Assembly: GCA_964548225.1 (NCBI GenBank)
Contig: CAZJQP010000005.1
Span: forward strand, 51,210 to 115,209
Source of the DNA: CALMEH01 sp964548225
GTDB lineage: Bacteria; Acidobacteriota; Blastocatellia; Pyrinomonadales; Pyrinomonadaceae
DNA length: 64,000 nt
Direction: 5' to 3'
In this document: positions 32,596-41,725 of the stretch, piece by piece
Layout: the number at the start of each line of letters is the position of its first letter
Position numbering within the stretch: the first letter of the stretch is position 1
Notes under the pieces: generated by a model
Database searches by the model: none
What the model was told of the DNA's origin: nothing
What the model saw: the letters and a program-made list of their open reading frames with translations, nothing else
Program-made: the position numbers and the translations under genes

Positions 32596-33792
32596 TTACT
32601 CGATCATATCGAGAACAGAATTTGGATTGCGCGGCGTAGGAGGCGGCATTATTATTTGAGGTTGCGATTGATGTGCGTTGGCGTAATCTTCGGTTGATGA
32701 CAATCCTTTGAGTTGGAGAAGCAGATTGTTTTGATTTGTCGCAAAAGAAAGTCCGTCTTCGAGATTTATTGTGCCTTGTTCAATCATTTTGCGGATGACG
32801 GTATCGAAATCCTGCATTCCGTCAATTTCACCGTCTTTCATCGCATCGAGCAGAGTTTTGCCTTCGGATTCACCTTTTTCGATATATTCACGGGTGCGCG
32901 GATTCGATTTCAAAATTTCGACCGCGGCGACTCGCCCTTTGCCGTCCGATTTTGGAATCAAGCGTTGCGAAACGATGTAACGGAAAGTTTGTGCAAGGCG
33001 TGTGCGAATAATTTTTTCTTCGTTTTTCGGATATAAACCGATAATGCGGTCAACGGTTTTTGCCGCATCAATCGTGTGCAGAGTTGATAAAACCAAGTGT
33101 CCGGTTTCGGCGGCTTCGAGGGCGATTTCCGCCGTTTCCAAATCACGCATTTCGCCGACAAGAATAACTTTTGGGGCTTGCCGCAAAGCCGCACGAAGCG
33201 CAGACGAAAAATCCTTCGTATCTGCACCGACTTCACGCTGATTTATCGTGCATTTTTTGTGTGAATGGAGAAACTCAATCGGGTCTTCAATCGTTACTAT
33301 ATGATAGCTTTTCGTTTCGTTAATGCGGTCAATTACCGCCGCAAGTGTTGAACTTTTTCCGGAACCTGTCGGACCTGTTACTAAAACAATGCCGTTGCGA
33401 ATGCCGCAAATATTTGCCAATTCCTGCGGCACGTTCAATGATTCAAAACTCGGAATTTCGTGCGGAATGACGCGCATCACGATTGAATATGAACCGCGCT
33501 GTTGGAAAATATTAACACGAAAACGGCATCTGCCAACCAGACTGTAACTCAAATCCGCCGTGCCGCGTGTTGCTAAATGCCGCGCAGGTTCAGGATGGTC
33601 GCGCAAAATTGCCATCGCAATCATTTCGGTTTGAAATGCAGTCAATTTGCCCAAACCGAGCGGCGAAGCGGAATAAAGCGTGCCGTTGATTTCGACCTGC
33701 GGTTTCTGTCCGCAAGAGAAATTCAAATCGCTAACATTGTCGGAAATGAGCAGCATCTGCTCAATAATCGGGGCTACGTCAAGCAAACTCAT
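32596..33792 (-). CDS. pilT: Type IV pilus retraction ATPase PilT
   Basis: PilT powers pilus retraction and twitching motility. The 398-residue protein has the N-terminal PAS-like domain (DVAPIIEQML, then DLNFSCGQKPQVEINGTLY). The Walker A motif is GPTGSGKSS (140-148). The Asp box VTIEDPIEFLH, the Walker B region LVGEMRDLETAEIALEAAETGHLVLSTLHT with the His box, and a C-terminal extension follow. GEMRD and the conserved STLHT favour PilT over PilB. PilU remains possible. No other pilus gene is in the window. The next gene downstream, a zinc-ribbon protein, may be functionally linked. Confidence 0.92.
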   Translation of the reverse strand: MSLLDVAPIIEQMLLISDNVSDLNFSCGQKPQVEINGTLYSASPLGLGKLTAFQTEMIAMAILRDHPEPARHLATRGTADLSYSLVGRCRFRVNIFQQRGSYSIVMRVIPHEIPSFESLNVPQELANICGIRNGIVLVTGPTGSGKSSTLAAVIDRINETKSYHIVTIEDPIEFLHSHKKCTINQREVGADTKDFSSALRAALRQAPKVILVGEMRDLETAEIALEAAETGHLVLSTLHTIDAAKTVDRIIGLYPKNEEKIIRTRLAQTFRYIVSQRLIPKSDGKGRVAAVEILKSNPRTREYIEKGESEGKTLLDAMKDGEIDGMQDFDTVIRKMIEQGTINLEDGLSFATNQNNLLLQLKGLSSTEDYANAHQSQPQIIMPPPTPRNPNSVLDMIE

Positions 33793-33918
33793 ATTTTCGG
33801 ATTAACTCCCAGAGATTAAAAAAAGGTAGGAAAAAGAATTTTGAGATTTTTTGCGGACGGCGCATTTCAGTTCGTCCGTTCGATTTATATTTTCACCTAA
33901 TTTGACGAGAAAAGCAAG

Positions 33919-34560
33919 CTAAATTTTAACTTTGTTTATTGATATTTTTAATACTTTATATTTTTCGACGATTTTTACAGATTCGGAAAGTAAGTCGCTG
34001 ATAATTGCTGTGGAGCTTGCCCCTGACTCTAAAACTTCCAAAAAGTTAGTCGAATTTATTCCGCCGATGGCAACAAGCGGAAAATTCCCAATGATTTTTC
34101 GCGCTTGTTTAATAATTTCAATGCCAATCGTCTCATCAGGATTTTCTTTAGTTTTCGTTGCAAAAACCGGACCGATCGCCGCATAATCAATCGGCATTTT
34201 TACGGCTTCCGACAATTGTTCGAGATTATGAGTGGAAAAGCCGATAATTGCAATTTCGCCCAAAATTTTTCGCGCTTCGGTAGGCGATAAATCATCTTGA
34301 CCGAGATGAACCCCATCTGCTTTTAATGCCAGAGCAATATCAACGCGGTCATTGATGATAATTTTCACATTTTCGGCACGGGCAATTTTCAATGCGTTGA
34401 GTGCGTCTTCATAAAAATTCTTCGCTGCAAGATATTTTTCGCGCAGTTGGATAAGCTCTGCGCCGCCTTCGATAAATCTTTTAACTTGTTCTGTATGTGA
34501 AAGATTTGTAATGCGCGTATCGGTTATCGGATAAATTTTCGGTAGGATTAAATTCCTCAA
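33919..34560 (-). CDS. thiE: Thiamine phosphate synthase
   Basis: ThiE joins hydroxymethylpyrimidine diphosphate and thiazole phosphate in thiamine synthesis. The 213-residue TIM-barrel protein has the family markers ELIQLREKYL, IIINDRVDIALALKADGVHLGQDDL, GFSTHNLEQL, DYAAIGPVFATKTKEN and VAIGGINSTNF. The start is a TTG at 34560 with no evident ribosome binding site; no better start exists. No other thiamine genes are near, and I saw no clear TPP riboswitch upstream. It follows a GNAT gene by 20 nt. Confidence 0.93.
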   Translation of the reverse strand: MRNLILPKIYPITDTRITNLSHTEQVKRFIEGGAELIQLREKYLAAKNFYEDALNALKIARAENVKIIINDRVDIALALKADGVHLGQDDLSPTEARKILGEIAIIGFSTHNLEQLSEAVKMPIDYAAIGPVFATKTKENPDETIGIEIIKQARKIIGNFPLVAIGGINSTNFLEVLESGASSTAIISDLLSESVKIVEKYKVLKISINKVKI

Positions 34561-34580
34561 TTTTTTACTTTTTACCTTCG

Positions 34581-35111
34581 CTAGAATAGCGACTTTACCA
34601 TCAAAAAACCGTCTTCGCCGTTGTTGTAATATTTTTTGATGCGTTGAACGATTGAATATTGAAGTCCGCGATAAAGATTTTGCGCTGCGGAATTTCCGAC
34701 GCGCACTTCCAGAGTTACTGTGCTGATATTTCGATTTTTCAACGCTTTTTCCGTATGATTCAATAATCTCTGTGCCAAACCGCGCCGCCGATGTTCGGGT
34801 GCAACGCCAATTGTTGTAAGGTGTCCGATGCCTGATTCGACCATTACGAAAATAAACGCAATCATCTGCTTATTCGGCGTAACTAATTGATAACTAATGC
34901 AATTAGGTTCGTTCAGCAGATATGCAAAAGTATGTTTCGTATAATTTTCGCCTTCCTTAAAACAACGTAGATTCAATTTCAAAACTTCCTTCAGATGTTT
35001 TTCCGTGAGCGGTTTAATTTCGTAAGCCATCATCGGCGCAGAAATGATTATCTCCGGGTCAACCTGTTTTGCCGGCGAAAAAAAACCGAAAATTTTATCC
35101 AAAAAAGCCAT
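34581..35111 (-). CDS. RimI-like GNAT N-acetyltransferase
   Basis: A 176-residue protein whose GNAT domain starts at about residue 28 (MAYEIKPLTEKHLKEVLKLN). The acetyl-CoA motif is IGVAPEHRRRGLAQRLLNHTEKAL, followed by VTLEVRVGNSAAQNLYRGLQY, the pattern of RimI, which acetylates ribosomal protein S18. The first 27 residues are an extra segment (FLDKIFGFFSPAKQ), perhaps a membrane-associating helix. It lies in the minus-strand run thyA-queA-rimI-like-thiE. RimI versus a relative cannot be settled from sequence alone. Confidence 0.82.
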   Translation of the reverse strand: MAFLDKIFGFFSPAKQVDPEIIISAPMMAYEIKPLTEKHLKEVLKLNLRCFKEGENYTKHTFAYLLNEPNCISYQLVTPNKQMIAFIFVMVESGIGHLTTIGVAPEHRRRGLAQRLLNHTEKALKNRNISTVTLEVRVGNSAAQNLYRGLQYSIVQRIKKYYNNGEDGFLMVKSLF

Positions 35112-35147
35112 TTGAGCTAATTAAAAAGTATCTTCTTCATTCGTAAT

Positions 35148-36179
35148 TTAAAGTATGAACATACAATCGCCGTAGCTGTAAAAACGATATTTTTCGCGGA
35201 CGGCGTGGTTGTATGCTTTCATTATAAGTTCGTGTCCGCCGAAAGTTGAAGTCAAAACGAGCAAAGACGATTGCGGAAGATGAAAATTTGTCAAAAGCGC
35301 ATCAATTATTTTGAATTTATAGCCCGGCGTAATCGTCAAATCTGCGAAACTTTTGCTCGATTTTATTTGATTTTTTTCGTTGCTTGCCGATTCTAAAGTT
35401 CTAGTTGTTGTCGTTCCAATCGCAATAATCCGGCGCGATTCTGATTTTGCGTTGTTAATAATTTCGGCGGTTTCCGGCGATATTTCGTAACTTTCGGGCA
35501 AAACTTTGTGCTGAGATAAATCTTCAACTCGAACGGGTTCAAAAGTTCCGTAACCAACGTGCAGAGTTATTTCGGCAATTTCCGCACCTTGATTTTTTAT
35601 TTCTTCCAAAATCTTCGGCGTAAAATGCAATCCGGCAGTTGGCGCGGCAATCGCTCCGCGTTTTTGTGCGAAAACGGTTTGATAACGCTCGCGGTCATTA
35701 TCAATCGAATCTTTTTCGCGTTTTATATACGGTGGCAGAGGCGTTTTGCCGATTTCATCTAAAATCTCATCAAAATCGCCGTTGGTTTCAAATCTTATAA
35801 AAACTTTTCCGTCATCGGATTTTTCCAAAACTTCCGCCGACAAATTTTCATTAAAAACAATTTTCCGACCGATTTTCAAACGCTTTGCCGGACGCGCCAG
35901 CGTTTCCCAAATTGTATTTTCAACTTCTCGAACAAGAAAAATCTCAACTTTCGCGCCGGTTTCCGTTTCGCCGAAAATTCTTGCGGGAAAAACTTTCGTA
36001 TTGTTCAAAACCACGACATCGCCTTTTTTCAAAAATCGTGGGAAATCGAAAAAATGCTTGTCCGAAAAAGAGTTTTCAGCGCGGTTCACCGCTAACATCC
36101 GCGAATTTTCGCGTTTTTCGAGAGGTTTTTGTGCGATTAAGTTTTCAGGTAAATCGAAATTGAATTCTGAAATTAACAT
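35148..36179 (-). CDS. queA: tRNA preQ1(34) S-adenosylmethionine ribosyltransferase-isomerase QueA
   Basis: QueA adds the ribosyl moiety of SAM to preQ1 in tRNA to make epoxyqueuosine. The protein (343 residues from the ATG at 36179) has LPENLIAQKPLEKRENSRMLAV, KGDVVVLNNTKVFPARI, the central PLPPYIKR, the FAQKRGAIAAPTAGLHFT signature and LHVGYGTFEPVRVEDLSQHKV. The C-terminal LTNFHLPQSSLL and YRFYSYGDCMFI complete it. The open frame extends two codons upstream to a TTG. The start lies just past the thyA stop, so coupled translation is likely. Confidence 0.96.
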   Translation of the reverse strand: MLISEFNFDLPENLIAQKPLEKRENSRMLAVNRAENSFSDKHFFDFPRFLKKGDVVVLNNTKVFPARIFGETETGAKVEIFLVREVENTIWETLARPAKRLKIGRKIVFNENLSAEVLEKSDDGKVFIRFETNGDFDEILDEIGKTPLPPYIKREKDSIDNDRERYQTVFAQKRGAIAAPTAGLHFTPKILEEIKNQGAEIAEITLHVGYGTFEPVRVEDLSQHKVLPESYEISPETAEIINNAKSESRRIIAIGTTTTRTLESASNEKNQIKSSKSFADLTITPGYKFKIIDALLTNFHLPQSSLLVLTSTFGGHELIMKAYNHAVREKYRFYSYGDCMFIL

Positions 36180-36181
36180 AT

Positions 36182-37027
36182 TCAAACAGCTACGGGCGCG
36201 GCGATTTTTTTGTGCGATTGATAGCCGATTAAGTTCAAGTTTTCGTATTTAAAATTTAACAAACCGTCCAAACCTTTTAAATTTTCCGCGTTCACAAATT
36301 CCAATTTCGGCAAAGGCAAAGGCTCGCGTTTCAGTAATTCTTCAACCTGCTCCAAATGATTCAAATAAATATGCAAATCGCCGAAAGTGTGAACAAATTC
36401 GCCGACTTCCAAATCGCAAACGTGAGCAATCATCGCAGTCAGAAGCGCGTAAGACGAAATATTAAACGGCACGCCGAGAAAAGCATCCGCACTTCGCTGA
36501 TAAAGCTGACAGTGCAATATTTTTTTGTTTTCGACCTTGAATTGAAAAAGCGTATGACACGGCGGCAAATCAACTTTCGTCGCTGTTTGCGGATTCCAAC
36601 CCGTAACAATCAAACGGCGCGAATTCGGATTTGTTTCAATCTGTTCAATTAAATCTTTTATCTGGTCAAAACCGTTCATTTCAGGATAATCGCCGCCGAA
36701 ACTGCGCCAAAGATAACCATAAATCGGACCTAAATCACCAACTTCGCGCCCGAATCTCGAAGTGTGTGCTTCATCAGCCCATTCCGCCCAAATGTCCACG
36801 CCTCGCGCTTGCAGATTTTTTTCATTCGTGTCGCCGCTTAAAAACCAAAATAATTCTTCCGCAACCCATCGAAACGGCACTCGTTTTGTCGTAACAATCG
36901 GAAAACCGGCGCGTAAATCGTAGCGCGTTTGATAACCGAAAACCGAAATTGTGCCAACGCCGGTTCTATCTTCGTGGCGCGTGCCGTTTTCTAAAATGTG
37001 GCGTAAAAGTTCCTGATATTGTTTCAT
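36182..37027 (-). CDS. thyA: Thymidylate synthase ThyA
   Basis: ThyA makes dTMP from dUMP using methylene-tetrahydrofolate. The 281-residue protein has EDRTGVGTISVFGYQTRYDL, the substrate Arg region, the active-site DLPPCHTLFQF with Cys157, CQLYQRSADAFLGVPFNI and FGDLHIYLNHLEQ. Length and motifs are canonical. It is the first gene of the thyA-queA-rimI-like-thiE run on the minus strand. No dihydrofolate reductase gene follows, which is the usual neighbour. Confidence 0.96.
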   Translation of the reverse strand: MKQYQELLRHILENGTRHEDRTGVGTISVFGYQTRYDLRAGFPIVTTKRVPFRWVAEELFWFLSGDTNEKNLQARGVDIWAEWADEAHTSRFGREVGDLGPIYGYLWRSFGGDYPEMNGFDQIKDLIEQIETNPNSRRLIVTGWNPQTATKVDLPPCHTLFQFKVENKKILHCQLYQRSADAFLGVPFNISSYALLTAMIAHVCDLEVGEFVHTFGDLHIYLNHLEQVEELLKREPLPLPKLEFVNAENLKGLDGLLNFKYENLNLIGYQSHKKIAAPVAV

Positions 37028-37145
37028 TGTTTGTTGAAATTCAAACTAAAATTTATCATATTTTATGCTGAAATAATTCTTCGGCAAAATGAATTTTCGA
37101 TATTTTGATTTTCTTTGAATTATCAACCGTAATAATTAACAAATA

Positions 37146-39689
37146 ATGACAAAAGTTTTATTGATAGGGTGGGATGCAGCGGATTGGAAAGTTATCAATC
37201 CGCTAATGGAAGAAGGCTTTATGCCTTCGCTTCAGAGTTTGGTCGAAGAAGGTGTGATGGGCAAATTGGCAACTCTTGATCCGGTTTTATCGCCAATGTT
37301 ATGGACGAGTATTGCGACGGGAAAACGTCCATATAAACACGGAATTCACGGCTTTACCGAACCAATTCCCGGTGGAAAAGGAATTAGACCGATTTATAAT
37401 ACTAACCGTAATTGTAAGGCTATTTGGAATATTCTGACGCAGGAAAATAAAAAAAGCCATATCGTCGGATGGTTTCCGTCGCATCCTGCCGAACCGATTA
37501 ACGGCACAATGATTTCTAATTTTTATCAGCGTGCCGAAATGCGAGAAGGAAAAGACTGGGAAATGCCGAATGGTTGTGTGCATCCTCAAGAAAAAACCGA
37601 TTTTTATGCAAAATTGCGAGTTCACCCACACGAACTTCAGGCTTCACATATTTTTCCGTTTGTGCCTAATTTGGATAAAGTTGATCAAATAAATGACAAA
37701 CGATTAAATATCATAACTAATAATCTTGCGGCTACGGCGACACTTCATTGTGCGGCAACATATATTTTGGAGTATGAAGAATGGGATTTTGTCGCAGTTT
37801 ATTTTGATGCGATAGATCACCTCGGACATGGTTTTATGAAATACCATCCACCAAAAAGAGATCATATTCCTTTGCAAGATTATGAATTGTATAAAGATGT
37901 CGTCAACAGCATCTACCGTTTTCACGATATGATGCTCGGCAGATGTTTGGAATTGATTGATGATGAAACAACAGTCGTATTGGTGAGCGATCACGGTTTT
38001 CATCCTGGAAACAATCGTCCGGCATCTTTACCGAAAGAACCGACTGCTCCGGCAATTGAACATAGTCCATACGGAATTATTGCGATGAAAGGTCCCGGAA
38101 TAAAAAAAGATGAACTTGTTTTCGGGGCGAGTTTGCTTGATGTTACGCCGACATTGTTGCATATTTTCGGACTTCCTGCGGCTAATGATATGGACGGAAA
38201 AGTTTTGATTCACGCATTTGAAAATGCCGAAGTTCTGACTCCGATCGAAAGTTGGGAATCGGTTGCAGGAGAAGACGGCAGACACAAATCGGATAAGAAT
38301 GTCAGTGTCGAAAATATGGAAGCGGAACTCAAACAGTTAATCGAACTCGGTTACATTGATGATCCGGGTGAAAATGCAAACGAAGCCGTAAAAATGACGA
38401 TTGATGAAAATAATTATAATTTGGCACGTTCTTATATCAATGGTCAGCAATGGGAAGAAGGAATAAAACTTTTAGAAGTTTTGCACAAAGAAAATCCCGA
38501 AGTTCTTCGTTTTGCAACTTATTTGACAAACGCATATCAGTTTGTAGGCAAATTTAAAAAATCTCGCCAAGTAGTAAATCACATTAAAAAATTGATGGAT
38601 CGGGAAAGTCCGCAATTAGATTTATTGGAAGGAACACTTCTACTTGCCGAACAACGCCCGCTAAAAGCGTTGGAATTATTCAAAAAAGTTGAAAAAGAAG
38701 CAGGCGATCAGCCTCAATTACGTTTGAAATTGGCGAATGCTTATTTTCAGTTGAACAAATTTAAGGAAGCCGAATCAATCTTACAGCTTGCTTTGGATTA
38801 TGACGAAGAAGAAGTCGGCGCGTGGTATTTAATCGGTCTTTGTTATTTCAATATGGGCGAATACGAAAATGCGGTTGACCATTTATTGCACGCGATTGGA
38901 CTTCAATATTATCAGCCGATTACCCATTTTTATTTGGGCGAATCGCTTTTGGCAATGCAAAAATACGAAGAATCCGCAACGGCTTATGAAGTTTGCCTTC
39001 GTCTTGCTCCGAAAATGAATTATGCACGAAAGAGATTGATTACAATTTACGAACAATATCTAAAACAACCCGAAAAAGCCGCAAAGTTTAAGGAAGAATT
39101 TGATAAATCTTATAAAGGCGAAATAATTGTCGTCAGCGGACTGCCCAGAAGCGGAACTTCGATGATGATGCAGATGCTTTCTGCGGGCGGACTGGAATTG
39201 TTTACCGACAACGAACGAAAAGCCGATGAAAACAATAAAAAAGGTTATTACGAACACGAAGCTGTGAAGAATCTTGCTAAAAATAAGGCTTGGTTGCCGC
39301 AAGCCGAAGGCAAAGCCGTTAAAATCATCGCACAGTTAATTCCGTATCTGCCTTTGAATTATCGCTATAAAATAATCTTTATGGAAAGAGAAATGAACGA
39401 AGTCTTAAGTTCGCAACAAAAGATGCTCGGCAGATTAGGTAAAAAGCCACAAGCCGTCGCGCAAAATCTTGGAAAGAGTTATGAAAACAGTCTCCGCGAA
39501 GTTAAAGATTGGATTGCCGATAAAAGCAATATTGATGTGCTTTATGTCAGTTATACAAAAGTAATCGAAAATCCGGCTTCCGAAACCAAGCGAATAAACG
39601 CATTTTTAGGTGGCAATTTTGATGAATTAAAGATGAAAGAAGCCATTGACGCGGGACTTCGCCGAGAGGTTTCTAATCATAATATTTGA
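37146..39689 (+). CDS. Fusion of type I phosphodiesterase, TPR repeats and sulfotransferase
   Basis: An 847-residue three-part protein. Residues 1-385 are an alkaline-phosphatase-superfamily phosphodiesterase: VLLIGWDAADWK for the first metal Asp, LSPMLWTSIATGKRP around the likely Thr nucleophile, YFDAIDHLGHGF, and VVLVSDHGFHPG plus IEHSPYGII for metal ligands. Residues about 415-640 form TPR repeats (for example WYLIGLCYFNMGEYENAVDHL). Residues about 657-847 are a sulfotransferase domain with the PAPS-binding GLPRSGTSMMM and VLYVSYTKVIENP. No signal peptide is seen. It stands alone between oppositely oriented genes. Substrate is unknown. Confidence 0.85.
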   Translation: MTKVLLIGWDAADWKVINPLMEEGFMPSLQSLVEEGVMGKLATLDPVLSPMLWTSIATGKRPYKHGIHGFTEPIPGGKGIRPIYNTNRNCKAIWNILTQENKKSHIVGWFPSHPAEPINGTMISNFYQRAEMREGKDWEMPNGCVHPQEKTDFYAKLRVHPHELQASHIFPFVPNLDKVDQINDKRLNIITNNLAATATLHCAATYILEYEEWDFVAVYFDAIDHLGHGFMKYHPPKRDHIPLQDYELYKDVVNSIYRFHDMMLGRCLELIDDETTVVLVSDHGFHPGNNRPASLPKEPTAPAIEHSPYGIIAMKGPGIKKDELVFGASLLDVTPTLLHIFGLPAANDMDGKVLIHAFENAEVLTPIESWESVAGEDGRHKSDKNVSVENMEAELKQLIELGYIDDPGENANEAVKMTIDENNYNLARSYINGQQWEEGIKLLEVLHKENPEVLRFATYLTNAYQFVGKFKKSRQVVNHIKKLMDRESPQLDLLEGTLLLAEQRPLKALELFKKVEKEAGDQPQLRLKLANAYFQLNKFKEAESILQLALDYDEEEVGAWYLIGLCYFNMGEYENAVDHLLHAIGLQYYQPITHFYLGESLLAMQKYEESATAYEVCLRLAPKMNYARKRLITIYEQYLKQPEKAAKFKEEFDKSYKGEIIVVSGLPRSGTSMMMQMLSAGGLELFTDNERKADENNKKGYYEHEAVKNLAKNKAWLPQAEGKAVKIIAQLIPYLPLNYRYKIIFMEREMNEVLSSQQKMLGRLGKKPQAVAQNLGKSYENSLREVKDWIADKSNIDVLYVSYTKVIENPASETKRINAFLGGNFDELKMKEAIDAGLRREVSNHNI

Positions 39690-39699
39690 ATAAAAAACA

Positions 39700-39728
39700 T
39701 TGACTCGATTTTGGTAATGTGTTATAAA
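39700..39728 (+). promoter_or_regulatory. Sigma-70-type promoter before the secreted-protein gene
   Basis: TTGACT (39700-39705) and TATAAA (39723-39728) are separated by exactly 17 bp, close to the consensus in both boxes. The predicted start of transcription lies about 75 bp before the ATG at 39814. It is the clearest promoter in the window. Confidence 0.65.
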
Positions 39729-39813
39729 ATAAAGGGTAAAAACATTCTAACCGCTATCTTTTTACGAGTAATTCCGACAAATCAGTGATTACTAAAACAA
39801 CTTAATAATTAAT

Positions 39814-40722
39814 ATGAAAAAATCCCGAAAAAGAACATTAAGCAAACTGAACGACTATTTACAGCTTTCAAAATCTATTGTTACCAAACCTATTCCGCAT
39901 TCCGATAAAGTTTTTAATGTTTCGATGGCTTTAGCTTTATTCGGTGCTTTGCAAACTACGGAAGCACAAATTGTTTATTCAGGTCCGCAAAATGTGCCTT
40001 GTAACATACCCATACATCTTAATCAGTGTTCTGTTAATATTGACGGGGCAGGTGGAAATGATTTTGAAATTCAAAACAATACTGTCGGAGGTGTTGCTTT
40101 TATTCAAGCTAACGAGATTGGCGCGGGGAATTTTGCCATTAACGGCTTTAACGGAAATATCGTAGGTTCATATGCGTATCCTTACGCACTCGCCGCAAAT
40201 GCGGTCATTGGTGCAGCGGGTCCGTGGGTGTTTGGTGTCGGCGATGCGAATTCTTTGGCGGATAATGGTGGTTATCCGAACCCGCATTGGGAAACTAACG
40301 GAACGACAAGATTTCTCGGCTTTCGCGGCGTTTTAGGCGGCGGCACAAAATACGGTTGGATTCGCATTACCAGAAATACGCATACGAACTGGACTATTGT
40401 TGATTGGGCTTATAATAACACGAACAATCAGCAGATTTTAGCCGGACAAATTGCACCTGTTGCCGCCGGTGCATCAATCAGCGGTCAAGTGCTGACACCT
40501 GACGGCAGAGCTTTGCGGAATGCCGTTGTTTCGCTGACTGATACTAACGGAGAAACGCGAACGGCAAGAACTTCGACATTCGGTTATTATCGAATCGATG
40601 ATATTGAAGTCGGACAAAACGTCACGATGACAGTGCAAAGCAAAGGATATGTTTTTGATACACAGGTCGTAAGTGTTAATGACAATTTAGAAGGTATCAA
40701 CTTCACCGGAAGATTACCTTAA
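39814..40722 (+). CDS. Secreted protein with C-terminal carboxypeptidase-regulatory-like (CnaB-type) domain
   Basis: A 302-residue protein. A long basic N-terminus leads to a signal-like hydrophobic stretch (VSMALALFGALQTTEAQ, about residues 35-52). The central part includes GGTKYGWIRITRNTHTNWTIVDWAYNN and ends ILAGQI, a pattern I associate with PEP-CTERM-type secreted proteins. The last 85 residues form a carboxypeptidase-regulatory-like beta-sandwich (ISGQVLTPDGRALRNAVVSLTD, then STFGYYRIDDIEVGQ). It has no C-terminal anchor of its own. The adjacent 74-residue ORF has one. Its promoter and terminator are both recognisable. Confidence 0.75.
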   Translation: MKKSRKRTLSKLNDYLQLSKSIVTKPIPHSDKVFNVSMALALFGALQTTEAQIVYSGPQNVPCNIPIHLNQCSVNIDGAGGNDFEIQNNTVGGVAFIQANEIGAGNFAINGFNGNIVGSYAYPYALAANAVIGAAGPWVFGVGDANSLADNGGYPNPHWETNGTTRFLGFRGVLGGGTKYGWIRITRNTHTNWTIVDWAYNNTNNQQILAGQIAPVAAGASISGQVLTPDGRALRNAVVSLTDTNGETRTARTSTFGYYRIDDIEVGQNVTMTVQSKGYVFDTQVVSVNDNLEGINFTGRLP

Positions 40723-40744
40723 ATTAAAATTTGAAAATCTATCT

Positions 40745-40786
40745 AAAAAAACGGATGGCAGCAGAAATGTTGCCAACTGTTTTTTT
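40745..40786 (+). terminator. Intrinsic terminator after the secreted-protein gene
   Basis: AAAAAAACGGATGGCA and TGCCAACTGTTTTTTT pair with two or three mismatches near the middle, and the right arm ends in a T-run (40780-40786). It separates the secreted-protein gene from the small PEP-CTERM-like ORF. Confidence 0.65.
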
Positions 40787-40819
40787 AAACTGAAAATCTC
40801 GTTTAGTAAATATATCAAA

Positions 40820-41044
40820 ATGAAGCAAGATTCTAAAAAAGCTAATCTAACAACAGGTAAAACACAGAAAAGTGAAACTAATTCTGCCCCTTTTTTAACC
40901 AATGAAGGTATGCCGTATGAAATACCTGAAGAAGGCTCTTTAGGTATTTTAGCTATGGGATATGTCGGCATAATGTTATGGCGGCACAAAATAAATAACT
41001 CATCCGCGAAATCTGAGAAGAAACTCAAGCAAGATGTCATCTAA
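40820..41044 (+). CDS. Tiny protein with PEP-CTERM-like tail
   Basis: A 74-residue protein with a polar, Lys/Thr-rich N-terminal half and then IPEEGSLGILAMGYVGIMLWRHK (positions about 35-57). This closely follows the PEP-CTERM sorting-signal layout: a P-E motif, a short hydrophobic helix, then basic residues. A normal target carries it at the end of a large exported protein with a signal peptide. Here there is no signal peptide and 17 more polar residues follow. No exosortase gene is in the window. It may be a small membrane protein or a split-off tail. No ribosome binding site is evident. Confidence 0.5.
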   Translation: MKQDSKKANLTTGKTQKSETNSAPFLTNEGMPYEIPEEGSLGILAMGYVGIMLWRHKINNSSAKSEKKLKQDVI

Positions 41045-41217
41045 AGAATGTAACTTTCAAACATTCCTAAACTCATTAACCTTACATAATTCATTCGGCT
41101 TTTAAGTGATGTCAAAAATAGTTTCCTGCTACAAATAATCAGATTATTACTGTATTATCAGATAAAGAACTTATTCGGAGAAATTACAAATTTGCCCACA
41201 AGTTCTTAACTTTCATC

Positions 41218-41682
41218 ATGGCAAACAATTTAGAAGTCAGCTTCAATTCGCCGCAGTGCGGTTGGATGTCAATCGGTTTTAAGGACGATGTGAACGAGTT
41301 TAATTCGACGACGGCACACGCGCCGCACGAACGGGCGTTGTCGGAGCTTTTACAGATTTTGATTCGTCTGGTCGGTGATTTGGATTTTCAAGAAACTTTG
41401 CTTTGGAATCGAAATCCTGAGGAATTCGATTTTGTTTTCACGAAAAAGGGTGATGAAGCCTTTTTGGAAATTTATCAATATCCGACCGAAGAACGGCTGG
41501 AAAGAGAACTCGTTTTTGCACACGCGGACGATTGCAAAACGGTTGCCGAAGCGTTTTTTACGACTTTTGCACAGCTTTACGAAGACCGCGCCACGGACGA
41601 GTTTGAATTTAACTGGCATCAACCGTTTCCGTTTGCGGAATTTAAGGCTTTGGAAAACAAGCTGCAAATTTCCGAAAGTTAA
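41218..41682 (+). CDS. Hypothetical protein
   Basis: A 154-residue soluble protein that I do not recognise. It opens with a beta-rich segment (NLEVSFNSPQCGWMSIGF), then a helix (ERALSELLQILIRLVGD). An acidic, aromatic second half contains LLWNRNPEEFDFVFTKKGDEAFLEIYQYP and a C-terminal FNWHQPFPFAEFKALENKL. There is no signal peptide or membrane segment. The base composition matches the neighbouring genes. It is followed 43 nt later by a zinc-ribbon gene on the same strand. Confidence 0.65.
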   Translation: MANNLEVSFNSPQCGWMSIGFKDDVNEFNSTTAHAPHERALSELLQILIRLVGDLDFQETLLWNRNPEEFDFVFTKKGDEAFLEIYQYPTEERLERELVFAHADDCKTVAEAFFTTFAQLYEDRATDEFEFNWHQPFPFAEFKALENKLQISES

Positions 41683-41725
41683 TGCTACGCGGAACACACT
41701 TACTAACGTGCGTGTTTCTGCCAAA

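Noticed and set aside
41375..41725. Long upstream extension of the small zinc-ribbon protein
   Set aside because: It is the shadow frame of the gene at 41218-41682. The zinc-ribbon start is at 41726.
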